From NCBI GenBank assembly GCA_900142905.1, contig FSRV01000001.1, positions 4,526,001-4,590,000 of the forward strand: a stretch of DNA of 64,000 nucleotides, read 5' to 3'. The notes under the pieces were generated by a model, which searched no databases, was not told the DNA's origin, and saw only the letters and a list, made by a program, of their open reading frames with translations. Of this stretch, positions 34,691-43,904 are shown piece by piece (positions within the stretch are counted from its first letter, which is position 1; each line of letters opens with the position of its first letter). Origin of the DNA: Burkholderia sp. GAS332. Lineage in GTDB: Bacteria > Pseudomonadota > Gammaproteobacteria > Burkholderiales > Burkholderiaceae. The translations under genes were made by a program, and so were the position numbers.

Positions 34691-36214
34691 ATGGCTTCCC
34701 ACGACTACCTGAAGAAAACCCTGACCGCGCGCGTCTACGACGTGGCCCGCGAGACCGAACTCGAACGCGCGCCGAATCTGTCGGCACGGTTGCGTAATCC
34801 GGTTTATCTGAAACGCGAGGACAACCAGCCGGTGTTCTCGTTCAAGGTGCGCGGCGCGTACAACAAGATGGCGCATATTCCGGCGGAAGCGCTGGAGCGT
34901 GGCGTGATTACCGCATCGGCGGGCAATCATGCGCAGGGCGTCGCGCTGTCGGCGGCCCGCATGGGCGTAAAGGCGATCATTGTGGTGCCGGTGACGACCC
35001 CGCAGGTGAAGGTCGATGCGGTGCGTGCACATGGCGGGGCGACGGTCGAGGTGGTGCAGTTCGGCGAGTCCTATAGCGACGCGTACGGACATGCGGTGAA
35101 GCTGCAGGAAGAACGCGGCCTGACGTTTGTTCACCCGTTCGACGATCCGTATGTGATCGCCGGCCAGGGCACGGTCGCGATGGAAATTCTCAGCCAGCAT
35201 CAAGGTCCGATCCACGCGATCTTCGTGCCGATCGGCGGTGGTGGCCTGGCGGCAGGCGTCGCTGCATACGTGAAATCGGTGCGCCCGGAGATCAAGGTGA
35301 TCGGCGTACAGACCGATGACTCGTGCGCAATGGCCGCGTCGCTGAAAGCGGGTGAACGGGTCACGCTGAACGAAGTGGGGCTGTTTTCGGACGGCACCGC
35401 GGTCAAGCTGGTCGGCGAGGAAACCTTCCGCCTGTGCCGTGAATATCTCGACGACGTGCTGCTGGTGGACACCGATGCACTGTGCGCCGCGATCAAGGAC
35501 GTGTTCCAGGACACCCGCAGCGTGCTGGAGCCGGCCGGCGCGCTGGCCGTGGCAGGCGCCAAACAGTATGCCGAGCGCGAAGGCATCGAGAACCAGACGC
35601 TGATCGCGATCACGTCCGGCGCGAACATGAATTTCGACCGCATGCGTTTCGTGGCCGAGCGCGCCGAAGTCGGTGAAGCCCGTGAAGCCGTGTTCGCCGT
35701 GACGATCCCCGAGGAGCGCGGCAGCTTCCGGCGTTTCTGCGAGCTGGTGGGCACGCGCAGCGTTACCGAGTTCAACTACCGGATTGCGGATGCAAACTCC
35801 GCCCATATCTTCGTCGGTGTGCAGATCCGCAATCGCAGCGAATCGGCGCAGATCGCGGGCGCATTTGAAGCGCACGGCTTTGCCACTGTCGATCTGACTT
35901 TCGATGAACTGTCGAAGCAGCACATCCGCTACATGGTCGGCGGACGCTCGCCGCTGGCCCACGACGAACGTCTGTTCCGCTTCGAGTTTCCGGAGCGGCC
36001 GGGTGCGCTGATGAAGTTTCTGTCGTCGATGGCGCCGAACTGGAATATCAGCCTGTTCCACTATCGCAACCAGGGGGCGGACTACAGTTCGATTCTGGTG
36101 GGCATCCAGGTGCCGGAGAGCGAGAACAGCGAGTTCGAACGCTTTCTCGCAACGCTCGGTTATCCGTACTGGGAAGAAACGCAGAACCCGGTGTACCGCT
36201 TGTTCCTCGCTTGA
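34691..36214 (+). CDS. ilvA: Threonine ammonia-lyase, biosynthetic
   Basis: 507 residues from the ATG at 34691. PLP lysine in F-S-F-K-V-R-G-A-Y-N; S-A-G-N-H-A-Q-G binds the substrate and I-G-G-G-G-L-A-A-G the cofactor phosphate. Two C-terminal ACT-like regulatory domains (about 330-420 and 425-505) identify the allosteric biosynthetic form (isoleucine-inhibited) rather than the single-domain catabolic TdcB. It converts threonine to 2-oxobutanoate. A weak ribosome site makes the exact start somewhat uncertain. Confidence 0.96.
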   Translation: MASHDYLKKTLTARVYDVARETELERAPNLSARLRNPVYLKREDNQPVFSFKVRGAYNKMAHIPAEALERGVITASAGNHAQGVALSAARMGVKAIIVVPVTTPQVKVDAVRAHGGATVEVVQFGESYSDAYGHAVKLQEERGLTFVHPFDDPYVIAGQGTVAMEILSQHQGPIHAIFVPIGGGGLAAGVAAYVKSVRPEIKVIGVQTDDSCAMAASLKAGERVTLNEVGLFSDGTAVKLVGEETFRLCREYLDDVLLVDTDALCAAIKDVFQDTRSVLEPAGALAVAGAKQYAEREGIENQTLIAITSGANMNFDRMRFVAERAEVGEAREAVFAVTIPEERGSFRRFCELVGTRSVTEFNYRIADANSAHIFVGVQIRNRSESAQIAGAFEAHGFATVDLTFDELSKQHIRYMVGGRSPLAHDERLFRFEFPERPGALMKFLSSMAPNWNISLFHYRNQGADYSSILVGIQVPESENSEFERFLATLGYPYWEETQNPVYRLFLA

Positions 36215-36237
36215 TCTTTCAGGACCGAAACGCGCAG

Positions 36238-37140
36238 ATGGCTATTTCGCTTGTCGACAAACTGGTGGTGGCAATCTCGTCGCGCGCGCTGTTCGACTTC
36301 GAGGAAGAGAACCGCGTGTACGAGGACGGCGACCTGCAAGCTTATGAAGCACTGCAGCGCGAGCGACTGGCCGTGCCTGCCAAACCGGGTGTCGCGTTTC
36401 CGCTGATCCGCAAGTTGCTGGCGTTGAATGCAGGCGGCCACCGGGTCGAAGTCGTGATCCTGTCGCGCAGCGATCCGATTAGCGGATTGCGCGCATTTCA
36501 TTCGTGCCGGGAATATGGGCTAGCGATCGAGCGTGGCGTGTTTACACGTGGGCGCGCACCATTTGGCTATCTGAAGCCGTTGAACGCGTCGCTGTTTTTG
36601 TCCGCGAATCAGGACGATGTGCGTGATGCATTGGCTGCCGGATTTCCGGCTGCGCGCGTCTTGCCCGAATCGGCGAAAATGGCGAGTAAGTATCCGGACG
36701 AAATCCGGATTGCCTTCGACGGCGACGCCGTGCTGTTTTCCGACGAAGCCGAGCGCGTGTTTCAGAAGGATGGCCTGCGGGCGTTCGTCGGCCATGAGAT
36801 GCACAACAAGGATTTGCCGCTCGCGGATGGGCCTTTGAAGCCGTTGCTCGAAGCGCTGCACCGGCTACAGAAACTCGCGGACGAAGCCGCACCGATGCAT
36901 ATTCGTACGGCATTGGTCACGGCGCGCTCAGCTCCGGCGCATGAGCGGGCAATCCGTACCTTGATGGCGTGGAACATCGAAATCGACGAAGCGATGTTCC
37001 TCGGCGGCCTCGACAAGAGCGCGTTTTTGCGCGAGTTCGAGCCGGACTTTTTCTTCGACGACCAAATTGGCCATTGCGAATCGGCCCGCGTCGTGACGGC
37101 GACGGGGCACGTGCTGAGTGGCATCGTGAACGCATCATGA
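36238..37140 (+). CDS. Cytosolic 5'-nucleotidase (NT5C1-type)
   Basis: 300 residues from ATG 36238; a TTG at 36211 overlapping the ilvA stop is an alternative. Family segments [21 protein letters not shown] and [12 protein letters not shown] place it in the 5-nucleotidase (PF06189-type) group related to animal cN-I. Such enzymes dephosphorylate nucleoside monophosphates, often AMP. It lies between ilvA and queF and overlaps queF by four bases (ATGA). Confidence 0.88.
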   Translation: MAISLVDKLVVAISSRALFDFEEENRVYEDGDLQAYEALQRERLAVPAKPGVAFPLIRKLLALNAGGHRVEVVILSRSDPISGLRAFHSCREYGLAIERGVFTRGRAPFGYLKPLNASLFLSANQDDVRDALAAGFPAARVLPESAKMASKYPDEIRIAFDGDAVLFSDEAERVFQKDGLRAFVGHEMHNKDLPLADGPLKPLLEALHRLQKLADEAAPMHIRTALVTARSAPAHERAIRTLMAWNIEIDEAMFLGGLDKSAFLREFEPDFFFDDQIGHCESARVVTATGHVLSGIVNAS

Positions 37141-37961
37141 CACCTGAACAGTCACCGCTGGGTAAGCCTTCCGCTTACACCGAACAATATGACGCTTCGC
37201 TGCTCTTTCCGATTGCCCGGAAGAATGCACGCGAGGCGATTGGGATTGGCGCGCAGTTGCCGTTTTTCGGCACGGACATCTGGAATGCCTACGAGCTTTC
37301 CTGGCTGAATGCGCGCGGCAAGCCGCAGATTGCGGTGGCGACTTTCTTCGTGCCGGCTGATTCGCCGAATATTGTCGAGTCGAAGTCGTTCAAGCTCTAT
37401 CTTGGGTCGTTTGCGCAGACGGCGTTCGAGTCGATGGAAATGGTGCGCGACACGATCAAGCGGGATGTTTCCGCTGCTTGCGGTGCGACTGTTTCTGTTC
37501 ATCTGACTGCGCCGTATGAGTTCGGCAAATTGCAGATGGAAGAGTTTGAAGGCTTGTCGCTGGATCGGCTCGATCTGGATACGGATGTTTATCAGCCTGA
37601 TGCTTCGTTGCTCAAGGCGGCGCTTGATGAAGCGCCGGTTGAAGAGACGTTGTTCTCTAATTTGCTGAAGTCGAATTGTCCGGTGACCGGGCAGCCTGAC
37701 TGGGGCAGCGTGCAGATTCATTATGTCGGGCCGCAGATCGATCATGCTGGGTTGCTGCGGTACATCATCTCCTATCGGAATCACACCGGGTTTCATGAGC
37801 AGTGTGTCGAGAGGATTTTTATCGATGTTCTTAAGGCCTGCCGGCCGGTGAAGCTTGCGGTTTATGCGCGGTATACCCGCCGGGGGGGGCTGGATATTAA
37901 TCCGTTTCGCACTAACTATAATTTGCCGATGCCGGATAATTTGCGGTTGGCGAGGCAATAA
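37137..37961 (+). CDS. queF: NADPH-dependent 7-cyano-7-deazaguanine reductase QueF
   Basis: 274 residues, the long two-domain (YqfJ/E. coli-type) QueF. The ATG overlaps the nucleotidase stop (ATGA). The catalytic Cys is in [14 protein letters not shown], and the substrate-binding region reads [10 protein letters not shown]. It reduces preQ0 to preQ1 for queuosine in tRNA. Codon choice changes toward the 3' half: many T- and G-ending codons and an eight-G run (37883-37890), unlike the GC-rich 5' half (see findings). Confidence 0.96.
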   Translation: MTPEQSPLGKPSAYTEQYDASLLFPIARKNAREAIGIGAQLPFFGTDIWNAYELSWLNARGKPQIAVATFFVPADSPNIVESKSFKLYLGSFAQTAFESMEMVRDTIKRDVSAACGATVSVHLTAPYEFGKLQMEEFEGLSLDRLDLDTDVYQPDASLLKAALDEAPVEETLFSNLLKSNCPVTGQPDWGSVQIHYVGPQIDHAGLLRYIISYRNHTGFHEQCVERIFIDVLKACRPVKLAVYARYTRRGGLDINPFRTNYNLPMPDNLRLARQ

Positions 37962-37974
37962 GGTTCGGCGGTTT

Positions 37975-38075
37975 ATTGCCTGCGGCGCTTGTTGGTCTGT
38001 TTGCCTGCGGCGTTGGGCTTTTTCTGATTTGTTTGCCTGCGCGGCGCTTGTTTCTGTGTGCCTGCGGGGTTGGCC
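37975..38075. repeat. Imperfect ~28-nt tandem repeats at the edge of the composite element
   Basis: Four imperfect copies of a unit built on TTGCCTGCGGCG (starting near 37976, 38000, 38032 and 38059), with T/G-rich filler such as CTTGTTGGTCTG. The last copy runs into the left arm of the large inverted repeat. Confidence 0.65.
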
Positions 38076-38890
38076 TTTCCTTGAATTGTTAGTGGTTTAT
38101 TAGCGTCGCCCCTGTGCGGGGCGGCACTTACTTTCTTTGCCGCCGCAAAGAAAGATAAGCAAAGAAAGCGGCTCGAAGCCCCTGCTAAGCGGGGCCCCCG
38201 CACAGCCACGGTAGTGGTGCATCTGGAATCCGTGCCCTCGCACATTCTGCGTTGGTGACAAAGCGCTCATCAGCGCCCACTCCGCACTGCGTGCGTCGCG
38301 GATGGGTCTACCAGGGAAACCAGGGGCTTCGTTTGGGAGCGGTGGGGGCCATCGGCTTCGCCTTGGCGCGAACGGGTCTGCCTGGGAAACCGGGGCTTCG
38401 TTTGGGGGCGGTGTCGCCTCGGCGCGGAGACCTCTGCATCGGAAACCTGCGGGTCCGTTTGGTGCGATGGGGACCATGCTTCGGCGAGGTGAGGCGCCTG
38501 ATACCTGGCCGCAAAATGCACAGGTGCGCCGTAGCGCGAGCGTGGGCTCCGAATGAAGCATCGGCGCCTCATAGCGCGTTGCTGCGGAACGGTGAGCCAT
38601 TGCGCCAAATCGAAGACCGGCGCCAAAGCGAGCAGATGGTTTGGTGAAGTGCGCTTCGGCGCGCGCAGCGCCGCCGGAAGTATGATTGCCTTGTCACGAA
38701 CGCGGAATGTGCGAGGGCACAGATTCCAGATGCACCACTACCGTAACTGTGCGAGAGACCCGCTTAGCAGGGGCTTCGAGCCGCTTTCTTTTGCCTACTT
38801 TTCTTTGCGGCCGGCAAAGAAAAGTAGGTGCCGCCCCGCACAGGGGCAGCGCTAATAAACCAATATCAAATCAAGGAAAGGCCAACCCCA
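38064..38890. repeat. ~830-bp composite element with ~200-bp inverted arms
   Basis: The left arm (about 38064-38262) and the right arm (about 38690-38890) are inverted copies, roughly 85-90% alike by eye, sharing GGTTGGCCTTTCCTTGA, GGTTTATTAGCG, GCCCCTGTGCGGGG and GGTAGTGGTGCATCTGGAAT. Each arm contains smaller hairpins, notably an ACTTTCTTTGC/GCAAAGAAAG stem. The about 430-bp centre holds direct repeats. No transposase and no convincing gene lie inside. It sits between convergent queF and the RidA-family gene. It looks like a non-autonomous dispersed repeat. Confidence 0.85.
38304..38470. repeat. Direct repeats in the centre of the composite element
   Basis: GGGTCTACCAGGGAAACC (from 38304) recurs as GGGTCTGCCTGGGAAACC (from 38374), and a third degenerate copy begins near 38429. 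The matching stretch is about 45 bp, and each is followed by CTTCGTTTGGG or a close variant. Period is about 55-70 bp. Confidence 0.7.
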
Positions 38891-38940
38891 CAAGCGCACC
38901 AACAAATCACAATCAACGCCTGCAGCAAGCCCAAACCCGT

Positions 38941-39327
38941 TTAAGCCGAAGGCTTCTTATAAGCAACGCAATCAACCTCAACCCGGCAATCGATCACCAT
39001 CGAAGAAACCACACATGCCCGAGCCGGCGGATTCTCGCCAAAATACTCCCGAAACACCTTGTTGAAAGAAGCAAAGTCCCGCGGATCATCAAGCCACACA
39101 CCGCATCGAACAACATGCTCCGCCCCATACCCGGCTTCTTTCAAAATAGCGAAAACATTCTGAATCGCCTTGTGCGATTGCTCAACGATCCCGCCATTGA
39201 TCACCTCACCGTTTTCCATCGGCGTCTGCCCGGAAACGAACAACCAGCCATCCGCTTCAACTGCCCGAGCAAAGGGCATATGTTGACCACCCGTACCCTT
39301 ACCACCTTCAACACCATATCGCTTCAT
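38941..39327 (-). CDS. RidA-family (YjgF/UK114) protein
   Basis: 128 residues from 39327, AAGGAG seven bases upstream (an ATG one codon earlier is also possible). RidA features: H-M-P-F-A-R-A-V, V-S-G-Q-T-P, then the trimer-site R-C-G-V-W-L-D-D-P-R-D-F and N-P-P-A-R-A-C-V, with the Arg that binds imine carboxylates. Such proteins deaminate reactive enamines/imines from PLP enzymes or D-amino-acid oxidation. It is next to a D-aminoacylase, which suits that role. The 3' end is T/G-rich. Confidence 0.92.
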   Translation of the reverse strand: MKRYGVEGGKGTGGQHMPFARAVEADGWLFVSGQTPMENGEVINGGIVEQSHKAIQNVFAILKEAGYGAEHVVRCGVWLDDPRDFASFNKVFREYFGENPPARACVVSSMVIDCRVEVDCVAYKKPSA

Positions 39328-39413
39328 CATCCAACTCCTTAAAAAGTCCAGCACGCAGCGCGAGCAACGCCACAACCGCATGCCACATCAATCAGAAAAA
39401 GAAAACAAAAAAA

Positions 39414-40895
39414 TCAAAACGCGCCGTGCGCATCACCCTTCGACGCCGCGCCACGCGCCACAAAATGCCCGGCTCGCTCGCCCGTCACCTCACCATCGCG
39501 GTAAGTCAACACGCCGTTCACCCACACCGCGTCGATCCCGTCCGCCGCCTGTTGCGGCTTCTCGAACGTCGCCGCATCGCGCACCTTGGCCGGGTCGAAT
39601 AACACCAGATCCGCGTGATAACCGACATGCACCTCGCCCCGTTGCGCCAACCCAAACCGGCGCGCCGACAAGCTGGTCATCTTGCGCACCGCCTCTTCGA
39701 GCGGCAACAGGTTCGCATCGCGCACGTAATGCCCAAGCACCCGCGGAAACGCTCCCCACAACCGCGGATGCGGCAGCGGATCGTTCGGCAAACCATCGGA
39801 GCCGACCATCGTCGCGGGATGCGACAGAATGCGCCGCACATCGTCCTCGGACATGTTGTGATACACCGCGCCCGCCGGCTGCAAGCGCTTGCCCGCCTCC
39901 TGTTGCGTCACGCCCCACTCGGCGGCAATCTCCTTCACCAGCTTGCCCGCCATCTCGGGATGCGGCTCGGACCACGTAATCGTGATGTCGATGTCGCCCG
40001 TCACCTGCTTCAGATCGAGCGTCGACGAACTGCGGTTGTACGGGTAGCAATCGCAGCCGATCGGCTGCAAACGACGCGCGCCTTCCAGCGACTCCAGCAC
40101 CTCAACGCTACGCCCCCAGTTCGATGGCCCCGCGCACTTCAGATGCGAAATCACCACCGGCACATGCGCGTGACGGCCCACCCGATACGCTTCGTCCATC
40201 GCGTCGAGAATCGCGTCGAACTCGGTGCGCATGTGCGTGGTGTAAAGCGCGCCAGCGGCGGCAAGCGGCTCGGCCAGCGCCATCACCTCTTCGGTCGGCG
40301 CGGAGAAGGCGGAGCCGTACGCGAGTCCCGAGCTCAAACCCAACGCCCCGTTCGACAACGCCTCTTCGAGTTGCGCGCGCATGCCGTCGATTTCCTCCGC
40401 GGTCGCCGCGCGATCGAGCCGGTCCATCTGGTTGCTGCGCAACGCCGTGTGCCCAATCAAAGCGCCGACATTCACCGCGGGACGCGCGGCGTTCACCGCC
40501 TCGACGTAGGCAGCAAAGGTCGGGTATTGAAACGCGCCGCGGTCGCCGAGCAGGTTCATCGGATCAGGCGGATCGCCCTTCAGCGATACCGGCGACGCAC
40601 TGATCCCGCAATTGCCGACGATCACCGTCGTCACGCCCTGGGTGATCTTCGGCAGCATCTGCGGTGAACGGATCACGTGCGTGTCGTCATGCGTATGAAC
40701 GTCGATGAAACCGGGCGCCAGCGCGCGGCCATTGGCCTCGATCACCTCTTCGGCGAGCCAGTTCGACAGATTGCCGATCGCGGCGATGTGGCCGTCGCGA
40801 ATCGCAACGTCGCGTTCGACCGGCGGCGCGCCCGTGCCGTCGTACAGTTGCGCGCCGACGATCAGCGTATCGGCGGCTTCGGGATGCGAATGCAT
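39414..40895 (-). CDS. N-acyl-D-amino-acid deacylase (D-aminoacylase)
   Basis: 493 residues, amidohydrolase superfamily. Metal-binding strand P-G-F-I-D-V-H-T-H-D-D; V-G-N-C-G-I-S-A-S supplies the bridging Cys known from D-aminoacylase; downstream His residues are in V-I-S-H-L-K-C-A-G, and the catalytic Asp is in M-V-G-S-D-G-L-P. It hydrolyses N-acyl-D-amino acids to free D-amino acids. It begins three bases after the RpiR-regulator stop, so those two are an operon; RidA follows. Confidence 0.94.
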   Translation of the reverse strand: MHSHPEAADTLIVGAQLYDGTGAPPVERDVAIRDGHIAAIGNLSNWLAEEVIEANGRALAPGFIDVHTHDDTHVIRSPQMLPKITQGVTTVIVGNCGISASPVSLKGDPPDPMNLLGDRGAFQYPTFAAYVEAVNAARPAVNVGALIGHTALRSNQMDRLDRAATAEEIDGMRAQLEEALSNGALGLSSGLAYGSAFSAPTEEVMALAEPLAAAGALYTTHMRTEFDAILDAMDEAYRVGRHAHVPVVISHLKCAGPSNWGRSVEVLESLEGARRLQPIGCDCYPYNRSSSTLDLKQVTGDIDITITWSEPHPEMAGKLVKEIAAEWGVTQQEAGKRLQPAGAVYHNMSEDDVRRILSHPATMVGSDGLPNDPLPHPRLWGAFPRVLGHYVRDANLLPLEEAVRKMTSLSARRFGLAQRGEVHVGYHADLVLFDPAKVRDAATFEKPQQAADGIDAVWVNGVLTYRDGEVTGERAGHFVARGAASKGDAHGAF

Positions 40896-40898
40896 GGA

Positions 40899-41789
40899 TC
40901 AGTCTCCTAACGGTTGTCGATCTCCGCCGCCACGGTGCGCGTCGAGCGCGTGCTTCATGCGGCGCAGCAATTCACGGCTCTCGTCGCCCTGACTGACGGC
41001 TAGTTCGGTGACGAGCACATCGAGCGCCATCATCATCGCGTAACGCGACGACGACGGCTTGTAAATGAAATCGGTTTCAAAGGCGACGATCGGGATCACC
41101 CAATCGGCCAGTTTGGCCAACGGCGAAGCCGGCGCGGTCAGGGCAATCACCGTCGCGCCATAGCTGCGCGCGATCTTGCAGTTCTCGACCATCTCAGGCA
41201 CGCGCCCGGTGGTGGACAACGCGATCACCACGCACTCGCGCGACACCGTGCTCGCCACCATGCGCTGCAACAAGCCGTCCTGATAGGTCGCAACCGGCCG
41301 GCCGAGGCGCACGAGCCGGAAGCGCATCTCGTCGGCCAATGCCGTCGAGCCGCCGCCCATGCCGAATACATAGATCATTCGCGCGGCGCGCAACACGGCC
41401 GCCGCTTCGTCTAAAGGCGCCTGACGCAGCAACTGGTGGTTGTGAGCGAGCGCGGTCTGCAGTTCGTCGAACACGCGGGTGGCGATGGGCTCGGGCGCGT
41501 CTGTGGGTCCACCCGCTTGCAGGAAGCGCTGGCCGACGGCGGCCGCCTGCGCGAGCCGCAGCTTCAACTCCCGCACGTCGCGGCAACCGACCGCCTTGGC
41601 AAAGCGTGTCACGGTCGCGACGCTCACTTCCGCCTGCTGCGCGAGCGCGCCAATGCTGGCGCGCGATGCACCGGTCAGGTCGTCGAGAATCAGTGCTGCA
41701 ACCTTCCGTTCGGCCGAACGCAGTTCCGGCGCGCACTCGGCGATGCGCGCGACGATGTCGAAAGCCAGCGGTTCAGCAGTTGAGTTCAT
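40899..41789 (-). CDS. RpiR/MurR-family regulator with SIS domain
   Basis: 296 residues from 41789. N-terminal RpiR helix-turn-helix (I-G-A-L-A-Q-Q-A-E-V-S-V-A-T-V-T-R-F-A-K-A, in part) and C-terminal SIS sugar-phosphate-type domain (about 125-260, with F-G-M-G-G-G-S-T-A and A-L-S-T-T-G-R). It is upstream of the D-aminoacylase and divergent from the D-threonine-aldolase-like gene, so it probably controls both sides. The ligand may be an amino-acid or amino-sugar derivative; unknown. Confidence 0.92.
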   Translation of the reverse strand: MNSTAEPLAFDIVARIAECAPELRSAERKVAALILDDLTGASRASIGALAQQAEVSVATVTRFAKAVGCRDVRELKLRLAQAAAVGQRFLQAGGPTDAPEPIATRVFDELQTALAHNHQLLRQAPLDEAAAVLRAARMIYVFGMGGGSTALADEMRFRLVRLGRPVATYQDGLLQRMVASTVSRECVVIALSTTGRVPEMVENCKIARSYGATVIALTAPASPLAKLADWVIPIVAFETDFIYKPSSSRYAMMMALDVLVTELAVSQGDESRELLRRMKHALDAHRGGGDRQPLGD

Positions 41790-41935
41790 TGCGGACGGTA
41801 GGGTGTCTCGCGAAGGCTTACAAAGAGCCTCCAGCAAGCCGTGGTACTAAATAACATTTCTTCAACCATCGTACTTTCGGTAACATAGTAAAGTCAACTT
41901 TGATTCAATTTAACTGGACGATGGAGCAGGGAGAC

Positions 41936-43213
41936 ATGAAAGTTACAAACTATCAGGGCGCAACGATTGATCCTTATAGCAAGGGCTTGGGCATGGTTCC
42001 GGGCACCAGCATCCAACTCAAGGATGCCGCGCGCCTCGAGTGGAACCTGCTGAACGAAGACGTGAGTCTGCCCGCCGCTGTGCTGTACGCGGATCGTGTG
42101 GAACACAACTTGAAGTGGATGCAAGCGTTCGTTGCGGAATACGGCGTTAAGCTCGCGCCGCACGGCAAAACCACCATGGCGCCGCAGTTGTTCCGCCGTC
42201 AACTCGAAACCGGCGCATGGGGCATCACGCTCGCCACCGCGCATCAGGTGCGCGCGGCGTATCACGGCGGTGTTTCGCGCATTCTGATGGCCAACCAGTT
42301 AGTTGGCCGCCACAACATGATGATGGTCGCCGAGTTGCTGAGCGACCCTGATTTCGAATTCTTCTGCCTCGTCGATTCGGTCGAAGGCGTCGAGCAACTG
42401 GGGCAGTTTTTCACGTCGGTGCGCAAACCGCTGCAGGTGCTGCTCGAACTCGGCGTGCCGGGCGGGCGCACCGGCGTGCGCGACGAAGCGCAGCGCAACG
42501 CGGTGCTCGAAGCGATCGCGCGCTATCCGGACGTGTTGAAGCTGGCAGGCGTCGAATTGTATGAAGGTGTGCTGAAAGAAGAACACGAAGTGCGCGAGTT
42601 CCTGCAGAGCGCCGTGGCTGTGACGCGCAAGCTCGTCGAGGAAGGACGTTTTGCCCGCACGCCGGCCGTTCTGTCAGGCGCCGGCTCGGCCTGGTACGAC
42701 GTGGTCGCGGAAGAATTCGTGAAGGCCTCGGAGACCGGCAAGGTCGAAGTCGTGCTGCGGCCCGGCTGCTATCTGACGCATGACGTCGGCGTCTACCGCA
42801 AGGCGCAAACGGACATTTTCGCGCGCAATCCGGTCGCGAAGAAAATGGGCGAAGGCCTGTTGCCGGCGCTGCAACTGTGGGCGTACGTGCAATCGATCCC
42901 GGAACCGGATCGCGCCATCATCGGTCTGGGCAAACGCGATTCCGCATTCGACGCGGGCATGCCCGAACCGGCGCGCCACTATCGTCCGGGCAGCGAAGCG
43001 CCGCGCGATATCGCGGCGAGCGAAGGCTGGGAGATTTTTGGCTTGATGGACCAGCACGCGTATCTGCGAATTCCCGCGGGCGCCGATCTGAAGGTGGGCG
43101 ACATGATCGCGTTCGACATCTCGCACCCGTGCCTGACGTTCGACAAATGGCGTCAGGTGCTGGTGCTCGATCCGTCGTATCGCGTCACTGAAGTGATCGA
43201 AACGTTCTTCTGA
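41936..43213 (+). CDS. D-threonine aldolase/D-serine dehydratase-like PLP enzyme
   Basis: 425 residues from 41936 with AGGGAG upstream. It belongs to the alanine-racemase-fold DSD1/D-threonine aldolase group: V-L-Y-A-D-R-V-E-H-N then K-L-A-P-H-G-K-T-T-M holds the PLP lysine, and the C-terminal H-A-Y-L and F-D-I-S-H-P-C-L-T-F-D-K-W supply the zinc-type His/Cys site of DSD1 enzymes. It should cleave or deaminate a D-beta-hydroxy amino acid. It is divergent from the RpiR gene and complements the D-aminoacylase. Often annotated as amino acid deaminase. Confidence 0.9.
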   Translation: MKVTNYQGATIDPYSKGLGMVPGTSIQLKDAARLEWNLLNEDVSLPAAVLYADRVEHNLKWMQAFVAEYGVKLAPHGKTTMAPQLFRRQLETGAWGITLATAHQVRAAYHGGVSRILMANQLVGRHNMMMVAELLSDPDFEFFCLVDSVEGVEQLGQFFTSVRKPLQVLLELGVPGGRTGVRDEAQRNAVLEAIARYPDVLKLAGVELYEGVLKEEHEVREFLQSAVAVTRKLVEEGRFARTPAVLSGAGSAWYDVVAEEFVKASETGKVEVVLRPGCYLTHDVGVYRKAQTDIFARNPVAKKMGEGLLPALQLWAYVQSIPEPDRAIIGLGKRDSAFDAGMPEPARHYRPGSEAPRDIAASEGWEIFGLMDQHAYLRIPAGADLKVGDMIAFDISHPCLTFDKWRQVLVLDPSYRVTEVIETFF

Positions 43214-43226
43214 TCTTGGTGCAAAC

Positions 43227-43254
43227 GGCGCGCTTCACCGTAAGGTGGCGCGCC
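43227..43254 (+). terminator. Terminator-like hairpin after the D-threonine-aldolase-like gene
   Basis: GGCGCGC-TT-CACC-GTAA-GGTG-GCGCGCC makes a 7-bp and a 4-bp stem with a 2-nt bulge and a GTAA loop, 14 bases after the stop, followed by CTTCTTC. The T tract is weak. Confidence 0.6.
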
Positions 43255-43366
43255 CTTCTTCACGCCGATGACGTTCATGAGGTTTATGAGGTTCATGGCC
43301 CCGGTTCGGGTCGTGTCATTCGCAGCGGCTGCCGCGCTGAGTCGGCGGCTCTTTCGTCTGTCAGGT

Positions 43367-43873
43367 CTAACGCGCCGGAACAGTGCCAACCGCTTCCGAT
43401 GCTTGCGAAGGAACTGCAGAATCCGCGCCTGCAGCGCCAGCAGTCGCCGCCACTTCACCGATCCGCGCTTCCAGCATCTTCAAGGCGCCCGACAGCGCGC
43501 TCAGCGCATCGTCGGGCAATGCCGCCATCGTGTCGTGCAAAAAAGCGTTGCGACGCGGCAGGCTGGCTTCAGTCGCCGACTGCCCCGCTTCCGTCAACCG
43601 CACATTGGTCACGCGGTTATCGCGCGTATCCATGCTGCGAGCAATCCAGCCCAAACCCTCGAGCGTTTTCAACTGTCGCGTAAGCGCGCCCGGATCGACG
43701 CGCAGGCGCTCGACCAGCCGCTTCTGCGACGACTCGCCGGCCTGCTCGTGCAGCGCGAGCAGAATGCGCCAGCGTGGCAACGGGTGGCCAACCTGGGCCT
43801 CGAACGCCGACATGAACGCCCGATAAGTGCGCCCGAATTGCTGCATAACGGCGACGCGGTCCTGTTGTTCCAT
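43367..43873 (-). CDS. MarR-family regulator
   Basis: 168 residues. The winged helix-turn-helix includes S-S-Q-K-R-L-V-E-R-L-R-V-D-P-G-A-L-T-R-Q and the wing D-T-R-D-N-R-V-T-N-V-R-L-T. The last 30 residues are Ala-rich and probably disordered. It is 31 bp downstream of an EmrB-type pump gene on the same strand; the pair is typical of MarR-controlled drug export. A TTGAC-TC-GTCAA palindrome upstream of the pump is a likely operator. Confidence 0.92.
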   Translation of the reverse strand: MEQQDRVAVMQQFGRTYRAFMSAFEAQVGHPLPRWRILLALHEQAGESSQKRLVERLRVDPGALTRQLKTLEGLGWIARSMDTRDNRVTNVRLTEAGQSATEASLPRRNAFLHDTMAALPDDALSALSGALKMLEARIGEVAATAGAAGADSAVPSQASEAVGTVPAR

Positions 43874-43904
43874 AATCTGTCAGTAAAACGATAAGGCTAA
43901 AAAA

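Noticed and set aside
38100..38855. Several 100-165 codon frames inside the composite repeat, with repeated P-G-K-P-G-L-R-L-G-A-V-like peptides
   Set aside because: The peptides arise from the DNA direct repeats and inverted arms, occur in several frames and lack ribosome sites. They look like spurious proteins encoded by a non-coding repeat.
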